Source: Catellatospora sp. KI3
GTDB lineage: Bacteria > Actinomycetota > Actinomycetes > Mycobacteriales > Micromonosporaceae
Length of the DNA stretch: 64,000 nucleotides
Assembly: GCF_029948125.1 (NCBI RefSeq)
Contig: NZ_JASAMB010000022.1
Location: 79,709-143,708 of the forward strand
Direction of reading: 5' to 3'
The position numbers and the translations under genes were made by a program. The notes under the pieces are model-generated. The model made no database searches, was not told the DNA's origin, and saw only the letters and a program-made list of their open reading frames with translations. The first letter of the stretch is position 1; each line of letters begins with the position of its first letter. This document shows, in pieces, positions 43,359 through 52,359 of the stretch.

Positions 43359-46300
43359 ATGCGCCAACGCACCGTCCCGCGCCTGCTCGCGGCAGCCGTG
43401 CTGGCCGCGGGCCTGCTCACCGCGGCCCCGGCCGGCCCGGCCGCCGCCTCGCCCACCGACGCCGCCTTCAACTCCGGCACCGGCGCGCTGAACGTCGACT
43501 ACGCCGGCTACCTGTCCAAGCACGACCTCGTCTACAACAAGCCCAACACCAACCCGCTGCACGGCCTCACCGTCGGCAACGGCCGCACCGGTGCCATGGC
43601 CTGGTCGGCCAACGGCCTGACCATGCAGGTGTCCGGCGTCGACCTGTCCCAGCAGTCGGCTTTCGCGGCGGGCAACCTGAACTTCAACACCAGCCCGTCG
43701 CTCGACTCCGGCTACACCACCTACCAGCAGCGCCTGTCGCTCTATGACGGCACGCTGACCACGAAGTACGACGGCAACCGCACCGTCACCGTCATGGGGT
43801 CGCCCAACTCCGAGGTGATGGGCGTCCACGTCGACGATTCGCGCGGCGGCGTGGCCGGCGCGACTCTGGAGCTGAGCCTGTGGGACCCCAACGGGGTCTC
43901 CAACAGCGCCGACGTGCCGAACCTGACCACCTGGCGCACCGTGCAGACCGGCTCGGACGCCTCCGCCGCCTGGTTCAGCCGGGGCCAGGCCGACCCGAAC
44001 AACTTCGGCTACACCTTCGCCGCCACGGTCGAGGGGGCGGCGTACTCGGCGTCGGTGGTCAACGGCACCCGGGTCCGGTTGAGCATCACCCCGACCAGCA
44101 GCTACACCATCTGGTTCACGGCGGCCAGCCGGCTCAACTCGCCGAACCTGGACTCGGTCGCCCAGGCCAAGAACCAGCTCGCCTCGGTCAAGTCGACCGG
44201 CTACGCCACCACGCTGAACAACTACCGGAACTGGTGGCACAGCTTCTGGCAGAAGTCGTTCGTGCAGTACTCGAACTCCGCCGGCGACGCAGACTACCTG
44301 GAGAACGTGTACTACCTGGCCACCTACATGATCGCGGCGGGCGGGCACGGCAACTACCCGTACCACTTCATCAACGGCGTGTTCCGGGCCACCGGCGACC
44401 AGACCAAGTGGAGCAACGGCTACTGGTACTGGAACCAGCGCGACGTCTACAACTCGTTCTTCGCCAGCAACCACGCCGACCTGATGGCGGGCTTCAACAA
44501 GCTCTACAGCCGCAACTTCAACGCGCTGAAGGCGTACACGCAGACGCGCTACGGCACCGACTCGCTGTGGGTGCCGGAGACGATGGGCTGGGACGGCAAC
44601 GCCCGCGGCACCATCGGCAGCGACTTCGTCAACGACATCTACTCCACCGGCACCGAAGCCGCCTACAACATGTACCTGCAGTACAAGTACACGAACGACA
44701 CGACCTACCTGCGTGACGTCGCGTACCCGTACATGCGGGAGGCGCTGCGGTTCTACCAGAACCGGTTCCAGCTGATCAACGGCAGGTATCAGATGCCGAC
44801 CTCGAACGCGCACGAGACGTACTGGGACGTGCGCAACGCGATCACGGACCTGGCCGCGGTGCGGCTGCTGGCGCCGCTGACCATCCAGGTCAGCACGCAG
44901 CTCGGGCTCGACTCGGGGCTGCGCGCGGGCTGGCAGAACCTGGTCGACAACCTGTGGCCGTACCAGGTGTCCAACAACGCCTGGCTGCCGCACGACCCGC
45001 CGACGGCGCAGACGCGCAACGGCGAGAACGTGTCGGCCGAGCTGATCTGGCCCTATGACCGCACGGGCATCGGCGCCGCCGACTACGGCACGGCCGTGAA
45101 CACGTGGAACGTGCGGCCCAACCCGTACAGCAACGTGTGGGCCAACGACCACGCGCAGGCGGCCCGCCTGGGCCTGGGCGACCAGGCGTTCAGCGGCATG
45201 CGCCTGATGCTGCAGCGCTACCAGAACTACCCCAACGGCATGACCAACAACACCAACGGGGTCTTCGAATACCTCGGCATCCACCTGGTGGCGATGAACG
45301 AGTCGCTGCTGCAGAGCTACAACGGCCGGATCCGGGTGTTCCCGGCGGTGCCGACCGACTCCTCGATGGTCACCAGGTTCACGCTGCTGGCCCAGGACGG
45401 CTTCCTGGTCAGCTCGGAGCGCGAGGCCGGTGAGATCAAGTACGTCGGCCTGAAGAGCCAGTTCGGCAAGGACGCCCGCGTGGTCAACCCCTGGGGCACC
45501 CAGCAGGTCCGGGTGCGCCGCACCTCCGACAACGCGATCATCACCACCTCCACCGCGGCCGAAGTCACCTTCAGCACCGCCGCCAACACGGTCTACGTGC
45601 TGGAACGCACCGCCAAGCCGCTGACGAACTACAGCGCGGCCACGCTGACGGGCACCGCCAACAACGACGTGAAGTCGCTGCGCAACACCGCCTCGACGCT
45701 GGGCCTGCCCGGCGGTGCGGTCGGCGGCCTGGTCAACGACACCGAGCTGAGCTACGACGCGAACTGGTTCCAGACCACGAACCGGGGCTACGGCGACTAC
45801 AACGACGACACCCACCACACGACCACGGTCAACGCGGCGGCGTCGTACACGTTCACCGGCACCGGGGTCGAGTACCTGTCCGAGCGCTTCAGCGACATGG
45901 GCAACGTCGACGTGTACCTGGACAACGTCCTCCAGGCCAACGTCAACCTGAACGTCGGCGGCGCCCGGCAGGCGCAGCAGGTGGTCTGGTCCAAGACGGG
46001 CCTGGCGAGCGGCCAGCACACCATCCGCATCGTCAACAAGACCACCTCGGTGGCGATCGTCGACGCGCTGCGGATCACCACCGGCGGCACCCCGCCCGGC
46101 ACCACCTACGTCGGCCTGAAAGCCCAGGCCAACGCGCAGTGGGTGTCCGCGCCCAACGCCACCACCGCGCTCATCGCCAACAAGACCGCGGTCGGGACCA
46201 CCGAGCAGTTCGAGGTGGTCGACCGGGGCGGCGGCTCGGTGTGGCTGCGCTCGCGCGCCAACGGCCAGTACGTCTGCGCCGAGAACGCCGGAGCCAACCC

Positions 46301-46493
46301 GCTGGTCGCCAACCGCGCCTCGGCCGGGGCCTGGGAGACGTTCACCCTGGTCCGCAACTCCGACGGCACGGTCAGCTTCCTCGCCCAGGTCAACAACCGC
46401 TACGTGGTCGCCGAGAACGGCGGCGCCGCCGCCCTGATCGCCAACCGCACCGCCATCGGCCCCTGGGAGAAGTTCGACATGATCACCCAGTAG
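43359..46493 (+). CDS. Secreted GH95-like / DUF5703-type glycoside hydrolase, multimodular
   Basis: 1044 residues. A signal peptide (MRQRTVPRLLAAAVLAAGLLTAAPAGPAAA) is followed by an N-terminal beta-sandwich with GLTVGNGRTGAMAW, the GH95-like hallmark. The (alpha/alpha)6 barrel includes WHSFWQKSFVQYSN, ETMGWDGNARGT and NNAWLPHDPPTAQTRNGENVSAELIWPYDRTG. A galactose-binding-like sandwich is at about 765-905, and a fascin-like beta-trefoil at about 915-1044 (TYVGLKAQANAQWVSAP to PWEKFDMITQ). GH95 enzymes release alpha-L-fucose or L-galactose. The pairing with an L-fuconate-dehydratase-like gene downstream fits, but specificity is not proven. Start chosen after GGGAGG; an earlier GTG (43299) lies in the operator region. 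Confidence 0.82.
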   Translation: MRQRTVPRLLAAAVLAAGLLTAAPAGPAAASPTDAAFNSGTGALNVDYAGYLSKHDLVYNKPNTNPLHGLTVGNGRTGAMAWSANGLTMQVSGVDLSQQSAFAAGNLNFNTSPSLDSGYTTYQQRLSLYDGTLTTKYDGNRTVTVMGSPNSEVMGVHVDDSRGGVAGATLELSLWDPNGVSNSADVPNLTTWRTVQTGSDASAAWFSRGQADPNNFGYTFAATVEGAAYSASVVNGTRVRLSITPTSSYTIWFTAASRLNSPNLDSVAQAKNQLASVKSTGYATTLNNYRNWWHSFWQKSFVQYSNSAGDADYLENVYYLATYMIAAGGHGNYPYHFINGVFRATGDQTKWSNGYWYWNQRDVYNSFFASNHADLMAGFNKLYSRNFNALKAYTQTRYGTDSLWVPETMGWDGNARGTIGSDFVNDIYSTGTEAAYNMYLQYKYTNDTTYLRDVAYPYMREALRFYQNRFQLINGRYQMPTSNAHETYWDVRNAITDLAAVRLLAPLTIQVSTQLGLDSGLRAGWQNLVDNLWPYQVSNNAWLPHDPPTAQTRNGENVSAELIWPYDRTGIGAADYGTAVNTWNVRPNPYSNVWANDHAQAARLGLGDQAFSGMRLMLQRYQNYPNGMTNNTNGVFEYLGIHLVAMNESLLQSYNGRIRVFPAVPTDSSMVTRFTLLAQDGFLVSSEREAGEIKYVGLKSQFGKDARVVNPWGTQQVRVRRTSDNAIITTSTAAEVTFSTAANTVYVLERTAKPLTNYSAATLTGTANNDVKSLRNTASTLGLPGGAVGGLVNDTELSYDANWFQTTNRGYGDYNDDTHHTTTVNAAASYTFTGTGVEYLSERFSDMGNVDVYLDNVLQANVNLNVGGARQAQQVVWSKTGLASGQHTIRIVNKTTSVAIVDALRITTGGTPPGTTYVGLKAQANAQWVSAPNATTALIANKTAVGTTEQFEVVDRGGGSVWLRSRANGQYVCAENAGANPLVANRASAGAWETFTLVRNSDGTVSFLAQVNNRYVVAENGGAAALIANRTAIGPWEKFDMITQ

Positions 46494-46505
46494 CCCCCTG
46501 GGGAG

Positions 46506-46558
46506 TTGCCGGGCAATCGGGCGTATCAAGCCCTGTCATACGCCCGATTGCCCGGCAA
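46506..46558 (+). repeat. Palindromic element, TTGCCGGGCAATCGGG family, copy 2
   Basis: Perfect 21-bp arms (46506-46526, core TTGCCGGGCAATCGGGCG, and 46538-46558) with an 11-nt loop, starting 12 bp after the GH95-like stop codon, where it can serve as terminator. The gap 46494-46838 contains this, a second hairpin and no gene. Confidence 0.85.
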
Positions 46559-46655
46559 TCTGACCCCGCACACCAGCTCGCGCGGGCCGACCGGTCCGCG
46601 CGGAACGACTCTCGGAGCGGTCTTCGGCGACCAGGCTCCGAGGCCGGGACCTCGC

Positions 46656-46687
46656 CCCGGGTGCAGGCAGGACTTGCCGCACCCGGG
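46656..46687 (+). terminator. Hairpin in the GH95-PQQ-1 gap
   Basis: CCCGGGTGC (46656-46664) pairs with GCACCCGGG (46679-46687), extended by GGCA and TGCC inside, with one bulged base. It lies about 150 bp before the next start codon. It may be an RNA structure of the leader or a second terminator. Confidence 0.4.
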
Positions 46688-46838
46688 TCGACCCCGGACG
46701 TACCGAGGGATCGCGAGATGCCATCCGCCTGGTCGCCGTCGCTCCGGACCCCATGGGCCTACCGGCTCAGGGGTGCGGGTGGTCCGTGCGCCCTCGGCAC
46801 GCACGACCATCCCACCCCCACCCCACCGGAGTGTTCCC

Positions 46839-49800
46839 ATGGTCCGAAGTCCAAGCCGAGGCCTGGCCGCGGCAGCGGCCGCGCTGCTGGTCGCCGCGCT
46901 CGCCGCAGCCGTCACCGCCGACCCTGAACCGGCGGCTGCCGCGCCCCCCGTCACCAGCAGCTTCGAGAAGGTGAAGCTCGACGGCGGCCTGTCGATGGGC
47001 GAGCCGATCGAGCTGTCGGTGCTGCCCGACGGCAAGGTCCTGTACATCAACCGGGGCACCAGCTCCGGCGGCGGCCAGGTGCGGCTCTACAACCCGGCCA
47101 CCGCGACCACGACCGTGGCCCTGACGCTGGCGCTGGACGCCCGCTTCGAGGACGGCCTGATCGGCATCACGCTGCACCCGCAGTTCGCCGGCAACCGCTG
47201 GGTGTACCTGTTCTACTCCCCGGCGGTGACGCCGCTGGTCAACCGGATCTCGCGGTTCACCTTCAACCCGTCCACGCTGGTGCTGGACGCGGCCAGCGAG
47301 ACCAAGCTGATCGAGTGGCCGACCGAGCGGCGGCTGTGCTGCCACTCGGCGGGGTCGATGACCTGGGACTCCAACGGCAACCTGTACTTCGCCGTCGGGG
47401 ACAACACCAACTCGGGCGGCGACTCGGCGGGCATGGCCCCGATCGACGAGCGCACCAGCCGCGACGCGCAGTACGACGCCCAGCGCACCGCGGGCAACAC
47501 CAACGACCTGCGCGGGAAGATCAACCGGATCCACCCGGAGAGCAACGGGACCTACACCATCCCGGCAGGCAACCTGTTCCCGGTCGGCACGGCGCAGACC
47601 CGGCCCGAGATCTACACGATGGGCAACCGGAACCCGTACCGGATCTGGGTCGACAAGCAGGCGGGCAACACCCTGTACTGGGGCGAGGTCGGGCCGGACG
47701 CGGGCGCCACCATCGCCAACCGGGGCCCGGCCGCCTACGACGAGTACAACCGCGCCACCAGCCCCGGCAACTACGGCTGGCCCTACTGCGGCGGCCCGAA
47801 CACGGCCTACAACGACTGGGACTTCGCGGCCAACGCGCCGCGCGGCTGGTTCCCGTGCGGCGGCAGCACCGGCCCGGTCAACAACTCCCCGCGCAACACC
47901 GGCCTCCAGCAGCTCCCGCCGACCCGCTCGGCGCTGGTGTGGGAGCAGCACGGCGGCAGCCGCGAATGGCCCGCGCTGGACAACCCGGGCGGCTGCGGCT
48001 CGCCCAACCACGCCGAGGTCTACCACTACAACGCGGGCCTGAACTCGCCGTACAAGTGGCCGGCCTACTACGACAACAAGCTGATCATCACCGAGTACTG
48101 CCGGAACTGGATCAAGGAGGTCCAGTTCGACAACGGCAACCCGGCCACCGGCAACCCGACCGTGATCGAGCCGGTGGTGGCCGGCATGCCGCTGGTGCAC
48201 CCGATCGACATGGAGTTCGGCCCCGACGGCTCGCTCTACCTGCTGGAGTACGGCAACGGCTACTTCTCCGGTGACGCGGCGGCGGGCCTGTACAAGATCA
48301 ATTACGTGGCGGGCGGCCGGTCGCCGCTGGCCGTCGCCACGGTCAACCGAGACAACGGCCTCGCGCCGCTGGCCGTGCAGTTCAACGGCACCGGCAGCTC
48401 CGATCCCGACGGCGACCCGCTCACCTACGCCTGGGACTTCGACAACAACGGGACGACGGACTCGACGTCGGCCAACCCGAGCTACACGTACAGCACGGTC
48501 GGCGACAAGCGGGCCCGGCTGACCGTCAACGACGGCACCGGCCGGTCGGGGACCACCCTGGTCCCGATCGTGGTCGGCAACGACCGGCCGACGGTGACCG
48601 TGGGCGGCGTGCCGGACGGCGGCCTGTTCGGCTGGGGCGACAACCTGACCTCGACCGCCGCCGCCACCGACCCGCAGGACGGCGCCATCGCCTGCGCGAA
48701 CGTGGTGGTCCGGGCCGCGCTCGGGCACCAGGAGCACGCGCACGAGGAGGGCCAGGGCACCGGCTGCGGCTTCACCGTCAACACCGGCCCGGTGCACGCC
48801 GGACCCGACTCGGTGCTGTTCTTCGTGCTGCGCGGCGGCTACACCGACCGGGGCGCGAGCGGCACCGTGGCGCTGACCGGCGAGAAGCAGCTGACGCTGT
48901 GGCCCAAGCAGTGGCAGGCCGAGCACTTCGTGACCCTCAACGGGCCGAAGGTGGTCGACCAGGCCGCCGCCGAGGGCGGCAAGCGGCTCGGCGACATCCA
49001 GAACGGCGAGAACGTCCGGCACCACGGGGTGTCCCTGAAGGGCATCACCGGGGTCAAGGCCCGGGTGAGCTCGGCGGGCGCCGGGGGCACGCTGTCCTTC
49101 CGGTACGACTCGCCGACCGGCCCCGAGGTCGCCCGCCTGACGGTGCCCGGCACCGGCGGCTGGGACAACTACACCGAGGTCAGCGGCACGGTCACCCGCC
49201 CCGACGACGGCACGCACGACCTGTACCTGGTCTTCTCGGGCACGGGCACCGGCGCGCTGTTCGACGTGGACAGCTACACGTTCACCGGCGCGGGCGTCGG
49301 CACCCCGGACACCGACCCGGACCGCGCCCAGGGCCGCCCGGTGACCGTGTCCAGCACCGAGGCGGGCACCAACGTGGCCGCCAACGCCGTCGACGGCAAC
49401 TCGGCGACGCGCTGGAGCAGCGTGTACGCGGCCGACCCGCAGTGGATCACCGTGGACCTGGGCGCGAGCCACGCGGTGAACCGGGTGCGGATCAACTGGG
49501 AGGCGGCGTACGGCAAGGCGTACCAGGTGCAGACGTCGCCCGACAACAGCACCTGGACCACGGTCTACTCGACCACCACCGGCGACGGCGGAGTCGACGA
49601 CCTGACCGTGTCCGGCACCGGCCGCTACGTGCGCGTCTACGGCACCCAGCGCGGGCTGGCCCAGTACGGCTACTCGCTCTGGGACCTCAACGTCTACGGC
49701 ACCCCGACGACCACGGCGACGCTGCTGTCGCGGGGCAGGCCGACGGCCGTCTCCAGCGTCGCGGACGGCACGGTCGGGGCCGGCGCGGTGGACGGCAACG

Positions 49801-50099
49801 CGACCACGCGGTGGAGCAGCGCGTACAGCGACCCGCAGTGGATCTCGGTGGACCTCGGTTCGGTGAAGTCGCTGAGCCGGGTGGTGCTGAGCTGGGAGAC
49901 CGCCTTCGGCAAGGCGTACCAGATCCAGACCTCGCCGGACAACGCCACCTGGACCACGGTCTTCGGCACCACCACCGGTGACGGCGGCAGCGACGACATC
50001 GCGCTGTCCGGCTCCGGCCGCTACGTGCGCGTCTACGGCACGCAGCGCGGCACCCAGTGGGGCTACTCGCTGTGGGAGTTCGACGTCTACGGCTCCTGA
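46839..50099 (+). CDS. Secreted PQQ-type sugar dehydrogenase with PKD, CBM6-like and two F5/8C modules (PQQ-1)
   Basis: 1086 residues. After a signal peptide (MVRSPSRGLAAAAAALLVAALAAAV) comes a glucose/sorbosone-dehydrogenase beta-propeller (EPIELSVLPDGKVLYINRG, GLIGITLHPQFAGNRWVYLFYSP, EIYTMGNRNPYRIWVD, MEFGPDGSLYLLEYG) to about residue 490. A PKD domain (PLAVQFNGTGSSDPDGDPLTYAWDFDNNG), a CBM6-like sandwich (about 690-815) and two discoidin-like F5/8C domains (about 826-1086, each with AVDGNSATRWSS-type cores and YVRVYGTQRG ends) follow. The propeller oxidises sugars using PQQ or a similar cofactor. The C-terminal modules probably bind glycans. Start after CCGGAG. Confidence 0.87.
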   Translation: MVRSPSRGLAAAAAALLVAALAAAVTADPEPAAAAPPVTSSFEKVKLDGGLSMGEPIELSVLPDGKVLYINRGTSSGGGQVRLYNPATATTTVALTLALDARFEDGLIGITLHPQFAGNRWVYLFYSPAVTPLVNRISRFTFNPSTLVLDAASETKLIEWPTERRLCCHSAGSMTWDSNGNLYFAVGDNTNSGGDSAGMAPIDERTSRDAQYDAQRTAGNTNDLRGKINRIHPESNGTYTIPAGNLFPVGTAQTRPEIYTMGNRNPYRIWVDKQAGNTLYWGEVGPDAGATIANRGPAAYDEYNRATSPGNYGWPYCGGPNTAYNDWDFAANAPRGWFPCGGSTGPVNNSPRNTGLQQLPPTRSALVWEQHGGSREWPALDNPGGCGSPNHAEVYHYNAGLNSPYKWPAYYDNKLIITEYCRNWIKEVQFDNGNPATGNPTVIEPVVAGMPLVHPIDMEFGPDGSLYLLEYGNGYFSGDAAAGLYKINYVAGGRSPLAVATVNRDNGLAPLAVQFNGTGSSDPDGDPLTYAWDFDNNGTTDSTSANPSYTYSTVGDKRARLTVNDGTGRSGTTLVPIVVGNDRPTVTVGGVPDGGLFGWGDNLTSTAAATDPQDGAIACANVVVRAALGHQEHAHEEGQGTGCGFTVNTGPVHAGPDSVLFFVLRGGYTDRGASGTVALTGEKQLTLWPKQWQAEHFVTLNGPKVVDQAAAEGGKRLGDIQNGENVRHHGVSLKGITGVKARVSSAGAGGTLSFRYDSPTGPEVARLTVPGTGGWDNYTEVSGTVTRPDDGTHDLYLVFSGTGTGALFDVDSYTFTGAGVGTPDTDPDRAQGRPVTVSSTEAGTNVAANAVDGNSATRWSSVYAADPQWITVDLGASHAVNRVRINWEAAYGKAYQVQTSPDNSTWTTVYSTTTGDGGVDDLTVSGTGRYVRVYGTQRGLAQYGYSLWDLNVYGTPTTTATLLSRGRPTAVSSVADGTVGAGAVDGNATTRWSSAYSDPQWISVDLGSVKSLSRVVLSWETAFGKAYQIQTSPDNATWTTVFGTTTGDGGSDDIALSGSGRYVRVYGTQRGTQWGYSLWEFDVYGS

Positions 50100-50127
50100 T
50101 CCCGCACCCCGATACCCCCGCAACACC

Positions 50128-50156
50128 GGGGAGGCGGCCGCCCGAGCCGCCTCCCC
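50128..50156 (+). terminator. Hairpin between PQQ-1 and ThuA-2
   Basis: Perfect 11-bp stem GGGGAGGCGGC (50128-50138) with complement (50146-50156) and a 7-nt loop, between the stop codon and the next ribosome site; a terminator or a partial terminator within a longer transcript. Confidence 0.6.
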
Positions 50157-50174
50157 ACCCTCAGAGGAGAAGTG

Positions 50175-52286
50175 ATGAAGAGGCGAATCCTGTCCCTGCT
50201 CACCGGCGCCGCGCTGGTGGCGGGCCTGGCCGCGGTGGCTCCGGCCACCACGGCGTCGGCCGCGCCGCTGACGAAGGTGCTGGTGTTCTCGAAGACCGCC
50301 GGTTTCCGGCACTCGTCCATTCCCAACGGCATCGCCGCCATCCAGGCCCTCGGCTCGGCCAACGGCTTCACCGTCACCGCCACCGAGGACGCGACCCAGT
50401 TCAACGCCGCCAACCTGGCCCAGTACCAGGCGGTGGTGTGGCTGTCGACCACCGGCGACGTGCTGGACGCGACGCAGCAGACCGCGTTCCAGAACTACAT
50501 CGCCGCCGGCGGCGGCTACGTCGGCGTGCACGCCGCCGCCGACACCGAGTACGACTGGCCCTGGTACGGCGGCCTGGTCGGCGCCTGGTTCTCGTCGCAC
50601 CCGGCGACCCAGCAGGCCACGATCGCGGTCGAGGACCGGTCGAACATCTCGACCTCGCACCTGCCGAGCACGTGGACCCGCACCGACGAGTGGTACAACT
50701 ACCGCACCAACCCGCGCGCCAACGCGAAGGTGCTGGCCAGCCTGGTCGAGTCGTCGTACTCGGGCGGCACCATGGGCGACCACCCGATCACCTGGTGCCA
50801 GCACTACGGCGGCGGGCGCTCCTGGTACACCGGCCTCGGCCACACCGAGGAGACCTACGCCGACCCGCTGTTCCGGACCATGCTGCTGGGCGGCATCCAG
50901 ATCGCGGGCGGGTCCAAGCCTGCCGACTGCCGCCCGGAGATGGGCTACACAGCCCTGTTCGACGGTACGCAGAGCACCTTCAACCAGTGGCGGATGGCCG
51001 GTCCGGGCGGGTTCACCCTGGCCGACGGCACGCTGACCTCGTTCGGCGGCATGGGCCTGCTGTGGTACCCGGTCCGCACGTTCAGCGACTACTCGCTGAA
51101 GCTCGACTGGATGATGCCGGGCGACGACAACGGCGGCGTCTTCATCGGCTTCCCCGATCCGCAGGGCGACCCGTGGAATCCGGTCAACGCGGGCCACGAG
51201 ATCCAGATCGACGCCACCGACGCCGACCCCACCCGCACCACGGGCAGCGTATACAGCTTCAAGGCGCCCGACACCACGGCCCGCGCGGCGGCGCTGAACC
51301 CGCCGGGGCAGTGGAACACGTACGAGATCGGCCTGCACGGCCAGCGGGTCGAGATCTGGCTCAACGGCGTGAAGATCAACGACTACACCAGCACCCGCAG
51401 CATCGCCACCGGCTACATCGGCGTGCAGAACGACGGCGCCGGGGCGGACATCAACTACCGCAACATCCGGATCAAGGCGGGCAGCACCCCGCAGCCCACC
51501 GACCTGGCCCAGGGGCGGCCGACCACCACCTCCAGCGTGGAGAGCGGCAACGTGCTGGTCGGCGCGAACGCGGTCGACGGCAACTCGGCCACCCGCTGGG
51601 GCAGCCTGTACGCCGACCCGCAGTGGATCTCCGTCGACCTCGGCGCGAGCTACGCGCTGAACCGGGTGCGGCTGAACTGGGAGACGGCCTACGGCAAGGC
51701 GTACCAGATCCAGATCTCGCCCGACAACGCCGCCTGGACCACCGTCTACAGCACCACGACCAGTGACGGCGGCGTCGACGACGTCACGCTGACCGGCACC
51801 GGCCGCTACGTGCGCGTCTACGGCACCCAGCGCGCCACCCAGTGGGGCTACTCGCTGTTCGACCTCAACGTCTACGGCACCCCGGCCACCGGCCCGCAGC
51901 TGCTGTCCCGCAACCGGCCGGTCGCGGTCTCCAGCGTGGAACCCGGCAGCGCCCACAACGGCGCCAACGCCGTCGACGGCAGCACCACCACCCGCTGGGG
52001 CAGCGCCTACGCCGACCCGCAGTGGATCTCGGTCGATCTGGGCGCGAGCAGGAGCGTCCAGCGGGTGAAGCTCACCTGGGAAGCCGCCTACGGCAAGGCG
52101 TACCAGATCCAGACCTCGCCCGACAACGCCGCCTGGACCACGGTCTACAGCACCACGGCCGGCGACGGCGGCGTGGACGACGTCACCCTCACCGGGACCG
52201 GCCGCTACGTGCGCGTCTACGGCACCCAGCGCGGGCTCACCCAGTACGGCTACTCGCTCTGGGCGCTCGAGGTCTACGGCAGCTAG
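50175..52286 (+). CDS. Secreted ThuA - DUF1080 (3-keto-glycoside hydrolase-like) protein with two F5/8C modules (ThuA-2)
   Basis: 703 residues. The signal peptide (MKRRILSLLTGAALVAGLAAVAPATTASA) is followed by a ThuA domain (about 30-250) nearly identical over its first 110 residues to ThuA-1. A DUF1080 concanavalin-like domain (about 255-435: YTALFDGTQSTFNQWRMAGPGGF, YSLKLDWMMPGDDNGGVFIGFPD, WNTYEIGLHGQRVEIWLNG) follows. Two F5/8C domains (about 440-703) resemble those of PQQ-1. DUF1080 members include 3-keto-disaccharide hydrolases, so a joint pathway with the flanking sugar dehydrogenases is plausible. ATG after AGAGGAGAAG. Confidence 0.88.
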   Translation: MKRRILSLLTGAALVAGLAAVAPATTASAAPLTKVLVFSKTAGFRHSSIPNGIAAIQALGSANGFTVTATEDATQFNAANLAQYQAVVWLSTTGDVLDATQQTAFQNYIAAGGGYVGVHAAADTEYDWPWYGGLVGAWFSSHPATQQATIAVEDRSNISTSHLPSTWTRTDEWYNYRTNPRANAKVLASLVESSYSGGTMGDHPITWCQHYGGGRSWYTGLGHTEETYADPLFRTMLLGGIQIAGGSKPADCRPEMGYTALFDGTQSTFNQWRMAGPGGFTLADGTLTSFGGMGLLWYPVRTFSDYSLKLDWMMPGDDNGGVFIGFPDPQGDPWNPVNAGHEIQIDATDADPTRTTGSVYSFKAPDTTARAAALNPPGQWNTYEIGLHGQRVEIWLNGVKINDYTSTRSIATGYIGVQNDGAGADINYRNIRIKAGSTPQPTDLAQGRPTTTSSVESGNVLVGANAVDGNSATRWGSLYADPQWISVDLGASYALNRVRLNWETAYGKAYQIQISPDNAAWTTVYSTTTSDGGVDDVTLTGTGRYVRVYGTQRATQWGYSLFDLNVYGTPATGPQLLSRNRPVAVSSVEPGSAHNGANAVDGSTTTRWGSAYADPQWISVDLGASRSVQRVKLTWEAAYGKAYQIQTSPDNAAWTTVYSTTAGDGGVDDVTLTGTGRYVRVYGTQRGLTQYGYSLWALEVYGS

Positions 52287-52308
52287 CTCCCCTCCCGCAC
52301 ACCCCCGG

Positions 52309-52336
52309 CCCCGGCGCGCGCCCGATCGCGCCGGGG
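52309..52336 (+). terminator. Hairpin between ThuA-2 and PQQ-2
   Basis: 10-bp stem CCCCGGCGCG (52309-52318) with CGCGCCGGGG (52327-52336) and an 8-nt loop, located 23 bp after the stop codon and 23 bp before the next start. Confidence 0.55.
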
Positions 52337-52359
52337 CACCCCCACCGGAAGGAACCCGC

